36,338 nt of DNA from JAUPTX01 sp964652835 (GTDB taxonomy: Bacteria; Patescibacteriota; Minisyncoccia; Phycocordibacterales; CSBR16-119). The stretch covers positions 1-36,338 of the forward strand of contig CAZZCB010000007.1 in the NCBI GenBank assembly GCA_964652835.1, given 5' to 3'. This document shows, in pieces, positions 22,665 through 30,014 of the stretch. The number at the start of each line of letters is the position of its first letter. Position 1 is the stretch's first letter. The position numbers and the translations under genes were made by a program. The notes beneath the pieces are model-generated. The model was given only the letters and a program-made list of their open reading frames with translations, was not told the DNA's origin and made no database searches.

Positions 22665-23042
22665 TTAAAAAATGTTTCTTATAAACCCAAAAAATCCTTT
22701 ATTTTCCTCTTCTGCCGGCTTACTACTCTCTTCTTCTTTTTCGATTATTATTATCGCTGTTTCCCCTTCTTTAACTATTCCAAATTTTTCCCGCAAAGAT
22801 TTCTCGACTCCAAAAGGAGTGTTCATATCGTTTAAGGATTCAGCTAAGGCGGATTCTTGATCTACGAGCTTCTGAAGCTCGCTTTCAACTTGGCGAGTTT
22901 TCTGTTTAGCTATTTTACTTTTCTTGTATGTGGAGATTGCGCTATATGAAAATAGCAAAACAAAGAAAATCAAAACAACGTAGGTAAAAGGGCTTCTTAT
23001 AACCTTGCTTAAAAATCTTTCTTTTGAAATACGTCTACTCAT
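22665..23042 (-). CDS. FtsB/DivIC-like septum protein
   Basis: 125 residues: a short basic cytoplasmic tail, one membrane helix (about 18-37, YVVLIFFVLLFSYSAIST), a periplasmic-side coiled coil (about 42-75) and the NTPFGVEKSLREKFGIVKEGE segment typical of DivIC/FtsB septum-initiation proteins. These bridge FtsL and FtsQ in the divisome. The C-terminus (EKEEESSKPAEEENKGFFGF) is an acidic extension. TATAAT lies seven bases before the ATG and overlaps the promoter region of a divergent 34-residue gene. Confidence 0.8.
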   Translation of the reverse strand: MSRRISKERFLSKVIRSPFTYVVLIFFVLLFSYSAISTYKKSKIAKQKTRQVESELQKLVDQESALAESLNDMNTPFGVEKSLREKFGIVKEGETAIIIIEKEEESSKPAEEENKGFFGFIRNIF

Positions 23043-23050
23043 AATTTACA

Positions 23051-23064
23051 TTATAGTATATAAT
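23051..23064. promoter_or_regulatory. overlapping divergent -10 elements
   Basis: TATAAT on the minus strand (about 23050-23055) lies seven bases before the FtsB-like ATG; TATAAT on the plus strand (23059-23064) lies eight bases before the 34-residue gene. Confidence 0.55.
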
Positions 23065-23072
23065 CAAAGAAT

Positions 23073-23177
23073 ATGATTTTCAATCCGAAGCACAAAAAGA
23101 AAATAAAAGTAATTTGGTCTGTTTTGGCCTTTATTTTGATTCTAAGCTTTATATTGCTTTACGCACCACTTTTTTAA
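23073..23177 (+). CDS. 34-residue single-span membrane peptide
   Basis: Begins MIFNPKHKKKIKVIW, continues into one hydrophobic helix and ends LLYAPLF. The basic head and single helix give a clear inside-facing N-terminus. A TATAAT lies eight bases before the ATG, in the same leaderless style as its neighbours. I have an impression of similar peptides in related genomes but cannot confirm it. No function is known. Confidence 0.55.
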   Translation: MIFNPKHKKKIKVIWSVLAFILILSFILLYAPLF

Positions 23178-23189
23178 ATTAAAGAAGTT

Positions 23190-24989
23190 TTAGTTATCTC
23201 CTGACTTCATCATTTTTAGGAATACGTCCTGAGGGATATTTACTTTACCCATTCCGGCCATTTTCTTCTTACCTTTCTTTTGCTTTTCGCGAAGTTTCAT
23301 CTTTCGAGTAATATCTCCTCCATACATGTGCTGAGTAACGTCTTTTCGGAAAGCTTTTATCGTCGCAGATGAAAGAATTCTCCCCAGAGCTTTTCCTTGG
23401 ATTTTCATTTCGAACATTTGTCTTGGCAAAATCTTGTGGAGTTTTTCCACAGCTTTTTCTGCTTCTTCTTCTGCACGTCTTCGAGAAATAACTCGGCAAA
23501 ATGCGAGTATCGGTTCGTCTGCAACCAAGATGTCTAGTCTCGTTACATCTGCCGGTCTGTCTTCAGCGATTTCATAAGAAATAGATGCATATCCAGAAGA
23601 TGTGCTTTTTAGATTATCGAAAAAGTTTCGCATCAGCTCACGAAGTGGCATCTCTACGGCAAGAGATGAACGGTCTCCGAAGTTTTCAATTTCTTTCGCT
23701 TCCCCTTCGTGTTCGAAAAGAAGTTGCATAATAGCTCCGATATATTCTGTCGGTGAAATTATCTTGACCAAAACCCAAGGCTCTAGCACCTGCGTCGTTT
23801 CTCCATCATTTGGGAAATTGTGCGGAGAATAAATCATCTCCTCTTTTCCGTTTTTGTATTTAACTTTATATGTAATAGAAGGCGTCGTAACAACCAGCGA
23901 AAGATTAAACTCTCGTCTTATTCGTTCTGTTACGATTTCGAGGTGAAGCATTCCCAAAAATCCACAACGGAAACCTCGGCCGAGCGCTCCAGAAGATTCT
24001 TCTTCATATGTAAGAGATGAGTCAGAGAGTTTTAGTTTTCCAAGTGAAGCTTTTAGTTCTTCAAAGTCATCTTGGCTTTCAGGATAAAGAGAAGCCCAAA
24101 CAACAGGCGAAGGGTTCATATACCCTGGCAAAGGTGGAAGCATTTTCTTCTCGTAGGTTATCGTATCTCCGACACTCGCAATACCAGGCTTTTTAATTCC
24201 TGTTACGATATATCCGATTTCCCCGGCGGAGATTTTTTCTTTCGCGACTGGATCAGGAGAAAAAGTTCCCACTTCAAGTGAAATAAATTTTTCATTTGCT
24301 CCGTGGAATTTTAGAGAAGTGTTTTTTGTTATTTCTCCGTCGATAACACGCACATAAACGATAACACCTTTGTGGTTAGAATATTCAAAATCGAAAACAA
24401 GAGCCCTGAATCCGTCAGCACCTAAAAGAAGCTCTTTTGGTGGCGGGATTTCTTTCACGACTCGCTCAAGCAGAGCCGGTACACCTTCGCCTGTTTTTCC
24501 AGACACAGTCATGATTGATTCTTCTGGGACGCCTAAAAGCATTGCGACTTCTGTCCGCACCTCATCCACACGAGCAAGCGGTGAATCTATTTTAGACAAA
24601 ACTGGAATTATTTTAAGTCCACCTTTTTGCGCCATACCGAGAGTCGTGAAAGTCTGAGCTTGCACGCCTTGAGTTGAGTCCACAAGAAGAATAGAACCTT
24701 CTACAGCTTTTAGAGCACGAGAAACTTCATAAGAAAAGTCGATGTGTCCTGGCGTATCGATAAGGTTTAAAACAAAGTCTTTTCCATCTACTTTAAAGTT
24801 CATGCGCACAGGTTGCATTTTGATAGTTATACCTCGTTCTTGCTCGAGTTCCATTTTATCCAAAACCTGAGCACGCATTTTACGCGCCTCGATAGTATTC
24901 GTCACCTCAAGCATTCGATCTGCTAGAGTCGATTTTCCGTGGTCGATGTGGGCTATAATTGAGAAATTCCTTATATTTTCTAGATTCAT
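23190..24989 (-). CDS. lepA: elongation factor 4 (LepA)
   Basis: 599 residues, the standard LepA length. The GTPase has AHIDHGKST (13-21), RGITIKMQPV (switch region), DTPGHIDF and the NKxD variant SKID. The later domains and the LepA-specific C-terminal domain are complete, with the basic tail KMKLREKQKKGKKKMAGMGK, which is characteristic. EF4 acts on stalled or mispositioned ribosomes, can promote back-translocation and aids 30S biogenesis. It converges on the 34-residue peptide gene. Confidence 0.97.
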   Translation of the reverse strand: MNLENIRNFSIIAHIDHGKSTLADRMLEVTNTIEARKMRAQVLDKMELEQERGITIKMQPVRMNFKVDGKDFVLNLIDTPGHIDFSYEVSRALKAVEGSILLVDSTQGVQAQTFTTLGMAQKGGLKIIPVLSKIDSPLARVDEVRTEVAMLLGVPEESIMTVSGKTGEGVPALLERVVKEIPPPKELLLGADGFRALVFDFEYSNHKGVIVYVRVIDGEITKNTSLKFHGANEKFISLEVGTFSPDPVAKEKISAGEIGYIVTGIKKPGIASVGDTITYEKKMLPPLPGYMNPSPVVWASLYPESQDDFEELKASLGKLKLSDSSLTYEEESSGALGRGFRCGFLGMLHLEIVTERIRREFNLSLVVTTPSITYKVKYKNGKEEMIYSPHNFPNDGETTQVLEPWVLVKIISPTEYIGAIMQLLFEHEGEAKEIENFGDRSSLAVEMPLRELMRNFFDNLKSTSSGYASISYEIAEDRPADVTRLDILVADEPILAFCRVISRRRAEEEAEKAVEKLHKILPRQMFEMKIQGKALGRILSSATIKAFRKDVTQHMYGGDITRKMKLREKQKKGKKKMAGMGKVNIPQDVFLKMMKSGDN

Positions 24990-25026
24990 AAGATATTTAG
25001 ATATTACCAGAAAAAGTATAAAAAGA

Positions 25027-25047
25027 AACCCCGCACCAGGCAGGGTT
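25027..25047 (-). terminator. intrinsic terminator
   Basis: On the minus strand AACCCTGC, a five-base loop, GCGGGGTT, then TTCTTTTT, 20 bases after the stop of the 113-residue gene. Confidence 0.7.
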
Positions 25048-25066
25048 AGATCATCGTGTTAAGTTA

Positions 25067-25408
25067 CTAAGGTAACCGTGAGTGAATGTAGTCTATCGAC
25101 TTATTGGTCAGAGCCCTGTCTTTAGGTAACATTTTTAGCTCCTCCATGACACGTTCAAGTCTCGGCCGCAGCTTCGTGTCATCTTGAGTATTCGCAATAA
25201 TCTCAAGTAAGCTAAACACCAGTGTCGACAGGGTCTGTGTACACACGACTCCGTTGTATTCGTTTATTTTACCAGCCAAGATGGTTGCCCTTGTTTGAAC
25301 ATCATCTAATGTTACAGCGCCCAGTGTGATATCACGGCGGAACTTAGTTATCTCAAGGTCGATAGTTTCAATTTGTTCAAATGTCCAGGAACATGTTTTG
25401 TGGTCCAT
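25067..25408 (-). CDS. hypothetical helical protein, 113 residues
   Basis: Mostly helical and soluble with two Cys (KTCSWTF, GVVCTQT) and segments such as TLDDVQTRATILAGKINEYN and LSTLVFSLLEIIANTQDD. It ends KSIDYIHSRLP. No family recognised. It has a TATAAT about 16 bases upstream and its own terminator, and lies head-to-head with the Rel/Spo gene 83 bases away, so shared regulation is possible. Confidence 0.6.
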   Translation of the reverse strand: MDHKTCSWTFEQIETIDLEITKFRRDITLGAVTLDDVQTRATILAGKINEYNGVVCTQTLSTLVFSLLEIIANTQDDTKLRPRLERVMEELKMLPKDRALTNKSIDYIHSRLP

Positions 25409-25491
25409 TTTCTGCTTTTTTTAAATTATAAGTTAGAAAAAATAATAATCAATTCTTCTCAAAATATATATTTTCTGGCATAATTGGGGAT

Positions 25492-26973
25492 ATGCCAGAG
25501 ACACCAAAAGTAGAAGATATTTTCAGCGGCTTCCCGCAAAAGATGAATATTACAGAAGGCGATAAAAATTGGATTATCAAGGCTTTTAACTTTGCAGAAA
25601 AATCTCACGAAGGGCAAAAGAGAGCGAGTGGCGAACCATATTTTAACCACGTTTTCGAAGTTGCAAAAACTTTAGCAAAACTTGGAATGGATGCGAAGAC
25701 TGTAGTGGCGGGAATACTTCACGACACGATAGAAGACACAGAGGCAACAGAAGAACAGATTGAGGAAGAATTCGGTAAAGAAGTTTTGTTTTTAGTAAAC
25801 GGAGTTACAAAACTTGGAACACTAAAATACCGCGGACGAGAACGTCACGTAGAATCACTTCGAAAATTTTTCGTTGCGATGGCAGAAGACGTGCGTGTCA
25901 TCATCATCAAACTTGCTGATAGACTTCACAACGTTTCAACCCTTAAACATTTAAAACCAGAAAAAGCAAAACGTATCGCTCTAGAAACCATAGAGATTCA
26001 CGCACCACTCGCAAACAGGCTTGGTATGTGGAAACTAAAAGGTCAGTTAGAAGACCTGGCCTTTCCTTTCGCGTTTCCAAAAGAAGCGGAAGATTTGGAA
26101 AAGATTCTAAAACATAAAAGTAAAGCAGACGAAAAATATTTAGACCAAGTTTACAAATCTTTACAAAAAGAGTTGGCTAAGAACGGATTGAAAGCTCAAG
26201 AAATAAGTTACCGAGTAAAAGGTCTTTACAGTCTTTACAAAAAACTTCAGAACAAAGAGATGGATATCGACAAGATTTACGACTTGGTCGCTCTGCGTGT
26301 TATCGTGCCGACTATAGAAGACTGTTACCGAGTGCTAGGCATCATACACGGCTCATGGACGCCTATTCCTGGACGTATCAAGGATTTTATCGCCCTACCA
26401 AAATCAAACGGCTACAAGAGCTTACACACGACTATCTTCACCGGGAACGGCGGAATAGCTGAGATACAGATAAGAACGCCAGAAATGCATGAACAAGCCG
26501 AATACGGAATCGCTTCGTTTTTCGCGTATAAAGAAGGTGCTTTCAGTAAATCAAAAGAAGGTGACTCTCATACGGGCTGGATAGAACAGTTTAAAGAACT
26601 ACAGAAAAATGTTTCAAATCCTGATAGCTTTTTAAAGAATTTGAAAATAGATTTCTTCTCAAAAAGAATTTTCGTATTCACTCCTGGAGGTGATGTTATC
26701 GATCTTCCAGAAGATTCAAACGTAATAGATTTTGCATATGCTGTTCACTCTGATATCGGGAACCACGTAACTGGCGCAAAAATAAACGGAAAATTTAGCA
26801 GTATTTACACAATACTCAAAAGCGGAAATATTGTAGAGGTTGAAACGAACGAAAAATCAAATCCGACAAGTAAGTGGCTCGACACAGCAAAAACAACTCT
26901 GGCTCGAAGACATATTAAAAAATACTTAGACGAAAACAGTTTGCTTAATAAGTTTATGAGTAAGTTTAAATAA
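25492..26973 (+). CDS. RelA/SpoT-family (p)ppGpp synthetase/hydrolase
   Basis: 493 residues. The HD hydrolase domain keeps H53, H77-D78 (LHDTIEDT) and D143 (LADRLHN). The synthetase domain shows YDLVALRVIV, GRIKDFIALPKSNGYKSLHT and EIQIRTPEMHEQAEYGIA. A TGS domain (about 383-445, FVFTPGGDVIDLPEDSNVID) follows. Long RSH enzymes are usually ~700 residues or more; the ACT and zinc-finger/helical ribosome-sensing parts are missing. It probably both makes and degrades (p)ppGpp with simplified control. A CATAAT box lies seven bases before the ATG. Confidence 0.93.
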   Translation: MPETPKVEDIFSGFPQKMNITEGDKNWIIKAFNFAEKSHEGQKRASGEPYFNHVFEVAKTLAKLGMDAKTVVAGILHDTIEDTEATEEQIEEEFGKEVLFLVNGVTKLGTLKYRGRERHVESLRKFFVAMAEDVRVIIIKLADRLHNVSTLKHLKPEKAKRIALETIEIHAPLANRLGMWKLKGQLEDLAFPFAFPKEAEDLEKILKHKSKADEKYLDQVYKSLQKELAKNGLKAQEISYRVKGLYSLYKKLQNKEMDIDKIYDLVALRVIVPTIEDCYRVLGIIHGSWTPIPGRIKDFIALPKSNGYKSLHTTIFTGNGGIAEIQIRTPEMHEQAEYGIASFFAYKEGAFSKSKEGDSHTGWIEQFKELQKNVSNPDSFLKNLKIDFFSKRIFVFTPGGDVIDLPEDSNVIDFAYAVHSDIGNHVTGAKINGKFSSIYTILKSGNIVEVETNEKSNPTSKWLDTAKTTLARRHIKKYLDENSLLNKFMSKFK

Positions 26974-26989
26974 AAGTAAGCAGTCAAAT

Positions 26990-27022
26990 AAAGAGCCGGC
27001 GCCCTTCGGGCGCCGGCTCTTT
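26990..27022 (+). terminator. bidirectional terminator between rel and parB
   Basis: AAAGAGCCGGCGCCC-TTC-GGGCGCCGGCTCTTT, a perfect 15-pair stem between convergent genes. Confidence 0.88.
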
Positions 27023-27028
27023 ACTTTA

Positions 27029-28147
27029 TTACAAAGAAAACTTAGAAATATTATACAAATCTTCGTCGTCTTCTGACTTCTGGATTTCATCTGGTGAACG
27101 GTCATCTAGCAAAGCCATCTCTTCTTCGCTTAGACCAAGTTCGCTCACATCTACTTTTCCTCCTTCATTTTCTTCGGGCATTTCTTCTGGAAGTTCCTCA
27201 GAGCGTATTTCATTTAAAACCTCTGTAACTTTGTTTAAAGGCTCGGCAGGCTCTTCTTTAACCTCAGGCATTTCGTTTTTCGCCATATGGTTTTGAAGCA
27301 ACTTGTTTTTACCTAAAGGCTCTTTAGACTGTATCGCCTGGAAAATAGTTCGTAGGTCCTCTTCAGAGAAAAAGTCTATTGTTATTTTTCCACCTTTATC
27401 TTTTCTGTTTATTAGAACTCTTGTTCCTAAAGACTCTTGAAGAGAGTTTTGGATTTCTTCTATTTCAGGATCAGGTAGATTGTCTCTTCTTCTAACTCTG
27501 TCTGTGGCGATCTCCCGAGCGATTCTTTCTGCTTCACGAACTGTGATTTTCTTGTAAACGATTTCTTTAAAGAGAACTGCCTGCTCCTCTGGTCTGTCAG
27601 TAAGCATGAGAAGTGGACGTGTATGACCTTCACTTATTTTTCCTTGACCAAGTCCATCTAAAATCTCTTGAGGCATCTGAAGAAGTCTTAGAGAGTTTGA
27701 AACATATTCCCGACTCTTCCCTACTTTTTTACCAATCTCTTTGTGAGAAAGATTAAACTCAGAACTAAGTCGGAGGAATGACCGAGCTCTGTCTACAGGA
27801 TTTAAATCTTCACGTTGTAGGTTTTCGATTATCGCAAGCTCAAGCTTTAGCATCGGGTCTTGGTCTTTTCGTATCACAGCAGGAACTTGTAAAAGCCCTG
27901 CAAGGCGTGAAGCCCGCAGACGTCTTTCTCCGGCGATGAGCTCATATTCTACGACAATACCACCGTCTTCTTTTTCATGTTCGACTCTGGTCACAACCAA
28001 AGGCTGAAGGACACCGTACTGACGGATTGAATCTGCTAAATCTTTTAACCGTGCTTCGTCGAACTCTCGTCTCGGTTGATAAGGGTTTGGATTGATTTTA
28101 TTTACATCAATAAAAAATATTGAATCGCTGTATAATTCTGATTGCAT
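27029..28147 (-). CDS. parB: ParB/Spo0J-family chromosome partition protein
   Basis: 372 residues. The N-terminal CTPase/sulfiredoxin-fold domain has INPNPYQPRREFD (about 15-27), RQYGVLQPLVV and GERRLRASRLAG, the conserved ParB boxes I-II. The central HTH domain (NLSHKEIGKKVGKSREYVSN) binds parS, and an acidic Pro/Glu-rich C-terminal extension (about 290-372) is unusual and probably disordered. ParB clamps spread from parS and load SMC. ParA is not adjacent and no consensus parS was seen in the window. The -10 TAAAAT six bases before the ATG is embedded in a palindrome. Confidence 0.92.
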   Translation of the reverse strand: MQSELYSDSIFFIDVNKINPNPYQPRREFDEARLKDLADSIRQYGVLQPLVVTRVEHEKEDGGIVVEYELIAGERRLRASRLAGLLQVPAVIRKDQDPMLKLELAIIENLQREDLNPVDRARSFLRLSSEFNLSHKEIGKKVGKSREYVSNSLRLLQMPQEILDGLGQGKISEGHTRPLLMLTDRPEEQAVLFKEIVYKKITVREAERIAREIATDRVRRRDNLPDPEIEEIQNSLQESLGTRVLINRKDKGGKITIDFFSEEDLRTIFQAIQSKEPLGKNKLLQNHMAKNEMPEVKEEPAEPLNKVTEVLNEIRSEELPEEMPEENEGGKVDVSELGLSEEEMALLDDRSPDEIQKSEDDEDLYNISKFSL

Positions 28148-28148
28148 G

Positions 28149-28163
28149 GTGTTATTTTAACAC
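28149..28163 (-). promoter_or_regulatory. palindrome over the parB -10 element
   Basis: GTGTTA-TTT-TAACAC, a perfect inverted repeat one base upstream of the start codon region, covering the -10 sequence. It is a candidate operator, for example for autorepression. Confidence 0.45.
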
Positions 28164-28165
28164 AA

Positions 28166-28238
28166 ACCCGGGCACCAAGTATTCCCCAGTTTTTGTATTT
28201 AATTTATAAGATAAGATTTAAAGACTTGGTGCTCGGGT
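28166..28238. repeat. inverted-repeat element, copy 1
   Basis: Arms ACCCGGGCACCAAGT (28166-28180) and ACTTGGTGCTCGGGT (28224-28238), one mismatch, 43-base AT-rich centre. The same arm core recurs at 31709-31803. Confidence 0.7.
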
Positions 28239-28240
28239 AA

Positions 28241-28272
28241 AACAAAATCCCCATATAACTGGGGATTTTGTT
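28241..28272 (-). terminator. intrinsic terminator
   Basis: AACAAAATCCCC, an eight-base loop, GGGGATTTTGTT; probably for the tRNA-Leu transcript. Confidence 0.7.
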
Positions 28273-28276
28273 AATT

Positions 28277-28365
28277 GTGCCGGAGAGAGGAATCGAGCCT
28301 CCACACCTTGCGATACACGATTTTGCCCGTCCGAACGGATTCATCCGGGCGGAAGTCGTGCGCGT
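28277..28365 (-). pseudogene. broken tRNA-Leu 3' half with hairpin in the anticodon loop
   Basis: On the minus strand GACGCGCACGACT, a 28-base insertion (28326-28353) folding as CCGCCCG/CGGACGG with one G-U, then CAAAATCGTGTATCGCAAG and a diverged T-arm. The intact gene has CACGACTCAAAATCGTG without the insert. The 5' acceptor half is absent. Confidence 0.75.
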
Positions 28366-28378
28366 CCCGTACAAATGG

Positions 28379-28460
28379 TGCCGCGGGAGAGAATCGAACT
28401 CTCACATCTTGCGATACACGATTTTGAGTCGTGCGCGTCTACCAATTCCGCCACCGCGGC
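28379..28460 (-). tRNA. tRNA-Leu (CAA)
   Basis: 82 nt with a long variable arm. Acceptor GCCGCGG/CCGCGGC, D-arm GGCGGAATTGGTAGACGC, anticodon stem CACGA/TCGTG around CTCAAAA (anticodon CAA), T-arm GAGAGTTCGATTCTCTC. Discriminator A, no CCA. Flanked on both sides by broken copies of itself. Confidence 0.95.
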
Positions 28461-28479
28461 ATCATTTAAACGGGATAAA

Positions 28480-28523
28480 TCTACCAACCTGCCTGCCGGC
28501 AGTCAGGTTCCGCCATTCCGGCA
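28480..28523 (-). pseudogene. broken tRNA-Leu 5' end with palindrome in the D-loop
   Basis: Antisense TCTACCAA, the palindrome (28488-28507), then TTCCGCCATTCCGGCA; the intact gene reads TCTACCAATTCCGCCACCGC without interruption. The insertion lies just before the D-loop GG pair. Confidence 0.75.
28488..28507. repeat. palindromic repeat, copy 2
   Basis: CCTGCCTGCCGGCAGTCAGG, one mismatch from a perfect palindrome. Same family as 22175-22192 and 34242-34260. Confidence 0.8.
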
Positions 28524-28569
28524 TACCTCGGATTTTACTTTAAAAAGTATTTATTGTCTAGAAAAAATA

Positions 28570-28595
28570 GGACCCAGAGCTTTCGCCCCGGGCCC
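28570..28595 (-). terminator. intrinsic terminator of ahpC
   Basis: On the minus strand GGGCCCGGGGC-GAAA-GCTCTGGGTCC with several G-U pairs and a GNRA tetraloop, then TATTTTTT. Confidence 0.75.
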
Positions 28596-28667
28596 ATTAC
28601 TGACAACTGAACAAAGAAAGTTGCAAACCATTCACAAGTTTTTGTTGCCAGTAGTATTATACTTATA

Positions 28668-29249
28668 CTATATCTTCCCCACCAAGTCAAGACCAGGCTT
28701 TAAGGTATCATCTCCTGGCTCCCAGCTCGCAGGACAAACTTGTCCGCCGTGCTCACGTACAAATTTCGCCGCACGAAGTTTTCGTAAAAGCTCTTTTGCA
28801 CTTCTACCGATATCGTTGTGATTTATCTCAATAGCTTTTAAAACTCCATCTGGATCTACAAGAAAAGTTCCTCGAAGAGAAAGTCCTTCTTCTTCGATAT
28901 ACGTTCCGAAAATATGACAAAGCTCGCTAGTCGGATCTGCAGCCATCGGGAATTTTATCTTCCCTATCGCCGGCGACTCATCGTGCCAAGCCTTATGCAC
29001 AAAAACAGTATCAGTTGAAACAGAAACTATTTCAGCGCCTTCTTTTTTAAAATCTTCATACATATTTGCAAGTTCTTCAAGCTCTGTCGGACACACGAAA
29101 GTAAAGTCTGCTGGATAGAAAAAATATATCGTCCACTTTCCCAGTAAATCTTTTGTGCTCATCTTTTTTTCTTTGTCTTCGTGATAAGTGTTAAAAGATA
29201 CTTCTGGAACTGTGTCGCCAATTTGCATTGGAATAAATGATTCTTGCAT
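28668..29249 (-). CDS. ahpC: AhpC-type 2-Cys peroxiredoxin
   Basis: 193 residues. The peroxidatic Cys53 is in DFTFVCPTE, and the resolving Cys172 in GGQVCPASWEPG, the typical 2-Cys AhpC/Prx1 arrangement. It reduces H2O2 and organic peroxides; the usual reductase AhpF is not nearby, so thioredoxin or the glutaredoxin at 22349-22582 may serve. Met8 (MQIGDTVPE) is an alternative start. A TATAAT (29281-29286) lies about 30 bases upstream, just past the terminator of the long RNA. Confidence 0.94.
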   Translation of the reverse strand: MQESFIPMQIGDTVPEVSFNTYHEDKEKKMSTKDLLGKWTIYFFYPADFTFVCPTELEELANMYEDFKKEGAEIVSVSTDTVFVHKAWHDESPAIGKIKFPMAADPTSELCHIFGTYIEEEGLSLRGTFLVDPDGVLKAIEINHNDIGRSAKELLRKLRAAKFVREHGGQVCPASWEPGDDTLKPGLDLVGKI

Positions 29250-29294
29250 AGTTTTATATTTAAATGATTAATGAGAGCTTATTATAGCAAATTT

Positions 29295-29949
29295 AAAAAG
29301 TTGAAGCCCGCCTTACGGGGCGGGCTTCATTCCTCTGACTCCCTTGCGGGTGGTCGCTACAGCTCGTTTGCCAGTCTCACCAACAACCAGCTATCAGATC
29401 TCCGCCCGGTGTTACCCGGGCTTCATCTCGGCCATATCGACGCTTACGTGTCAGAGAAAGCTTATTCAATTAACATTGTCAGGGTTATCCTGACTTCCAA
29501 AGAACGATAATCCAAAAACACTTGTCTGGATTGTTTTAAGGGAAATACATACCGCCCACATGACGTTGCTTTTTCTCCGTAAAAACGGAATGTTGTCCGA
29601 CCAAGCTTAGGACACATCTGTTGAGATATGCTCTTTTGTTCCGCGAGGTCCATGCAAACACAGGGCTTATCCGAGTAAAAGAATATAATATTTACCCCTA
29701 AAATGCAAACAGACCACCCCCTGAGGAGTGGCCTGCTTTGCCCGCTTAGTGTCACGAGGACACATCAGCTAAGCGTTAGGGCAAAAGAACAGATCTTTTT
29801 GGGGAAGGCGGGGTTTCCCTAAGTAGGGATCAGGAAGCATGTGTTTTCCAAACACCATGGGTGATGTGTACATTAGCCCATGACACAGGAAGAGACAGCT
29901 GTCCTCACTAACCGTATGGTTACCTTGTTATCCGTTCAGATCCGATCTA
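29295..29949 (-). ncRNA. long structured non-coding RNA, ~655 nt, family not recognised
   Basis: Bounded by a sigma70 promoter (TTGACA, 17 bases, TAGTAT) and a strong terminator (29302-29329). Hairpins along the transcript, 5' to 3': TAACC-ATAC-GGTTA; CATGGG...CCCATG enclosing ATGT/ACAT; GTGTTT-GGA-AAACAC; a compound stem TTTGCCC/GGGCAAA enclosing CGCTTAG/CTAAGCG and TGTC/GACA; AGGCCACTCC-TCAG-GGGGTGGTCT; TCCGT-TTTT-ACGGA; GTCAGG-ATAAC-CCTGAC; GCCCGG-GTAACA-CCGGGC. I found no conserved blocks of RNase P RNA, no tRNA-like ends or T-arm of tmRNA, no SRP GGAA tetraloop motif, and no group I/II intron core. The only sizeable internal frame (97 residues, 29462-29755) is Cys-rich and unconvincing. 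Function unknown. Confidence 0.7.
29302..29329 (-). terminator. terminator of the long RNA
   Basis: TGAAGCCCGCC, six-base loop, GGCGGGCTTCA, then ACTTTTT on the minus strand. Confidence 0.85.
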
Positions 29950-29955
29950 ATTAAT

Positions 29956-30005
29956 ATACTATTTTATTTAAGATTATTTGTCAACACTTATAAAAAATGT
30001 AATAT
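29956..30005. promoter_or_regulatory. divergent promoters of the long RNA and miaA
   Basis: Minus strand: TTGACA (29979-29984), 17-base spacer, TAGTAT (29956-29961). Plus strand: TTGTCA (29978-29983), 16 bases, TAATAT (30000-30005). The two -35 boxes occupy the same bases, so the promoters cannot both be occupied at once. Confidence 0.6.
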
Positions 30006-30014
30006 GGAAAACAT

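Noticed and set aside
28268..28821. Two overlapping plus-strand frames of 91 and 148 residues
   Set aside because: They translate antisense tRNA-Leu and its broken copies (RESNSH-type peptides) and the antisense of ahpC.
29462..29755. 97-residue minus-strand reading frame
   Set aside because: It lies inside the structured RNA, is rich in Cys and Arg, has no domain look, and its bases are used in hairpins.
29919..29932. GGTTACCTTGTTA resembling the 16S rRNA 3' end (antisense)
   Set aside because: Only about 12 bases match; the flanks do not continue as rRNA.
29295..29949. tmRNA or RNase P RNA as identity of the long RNA
   Set aside because: No T-arm or tRNA-like acceptor for tmRNA; the conserved GAGGAAAGTCC and ACAGAA-CCGGCTTA-type blocks of RNase P are absent.
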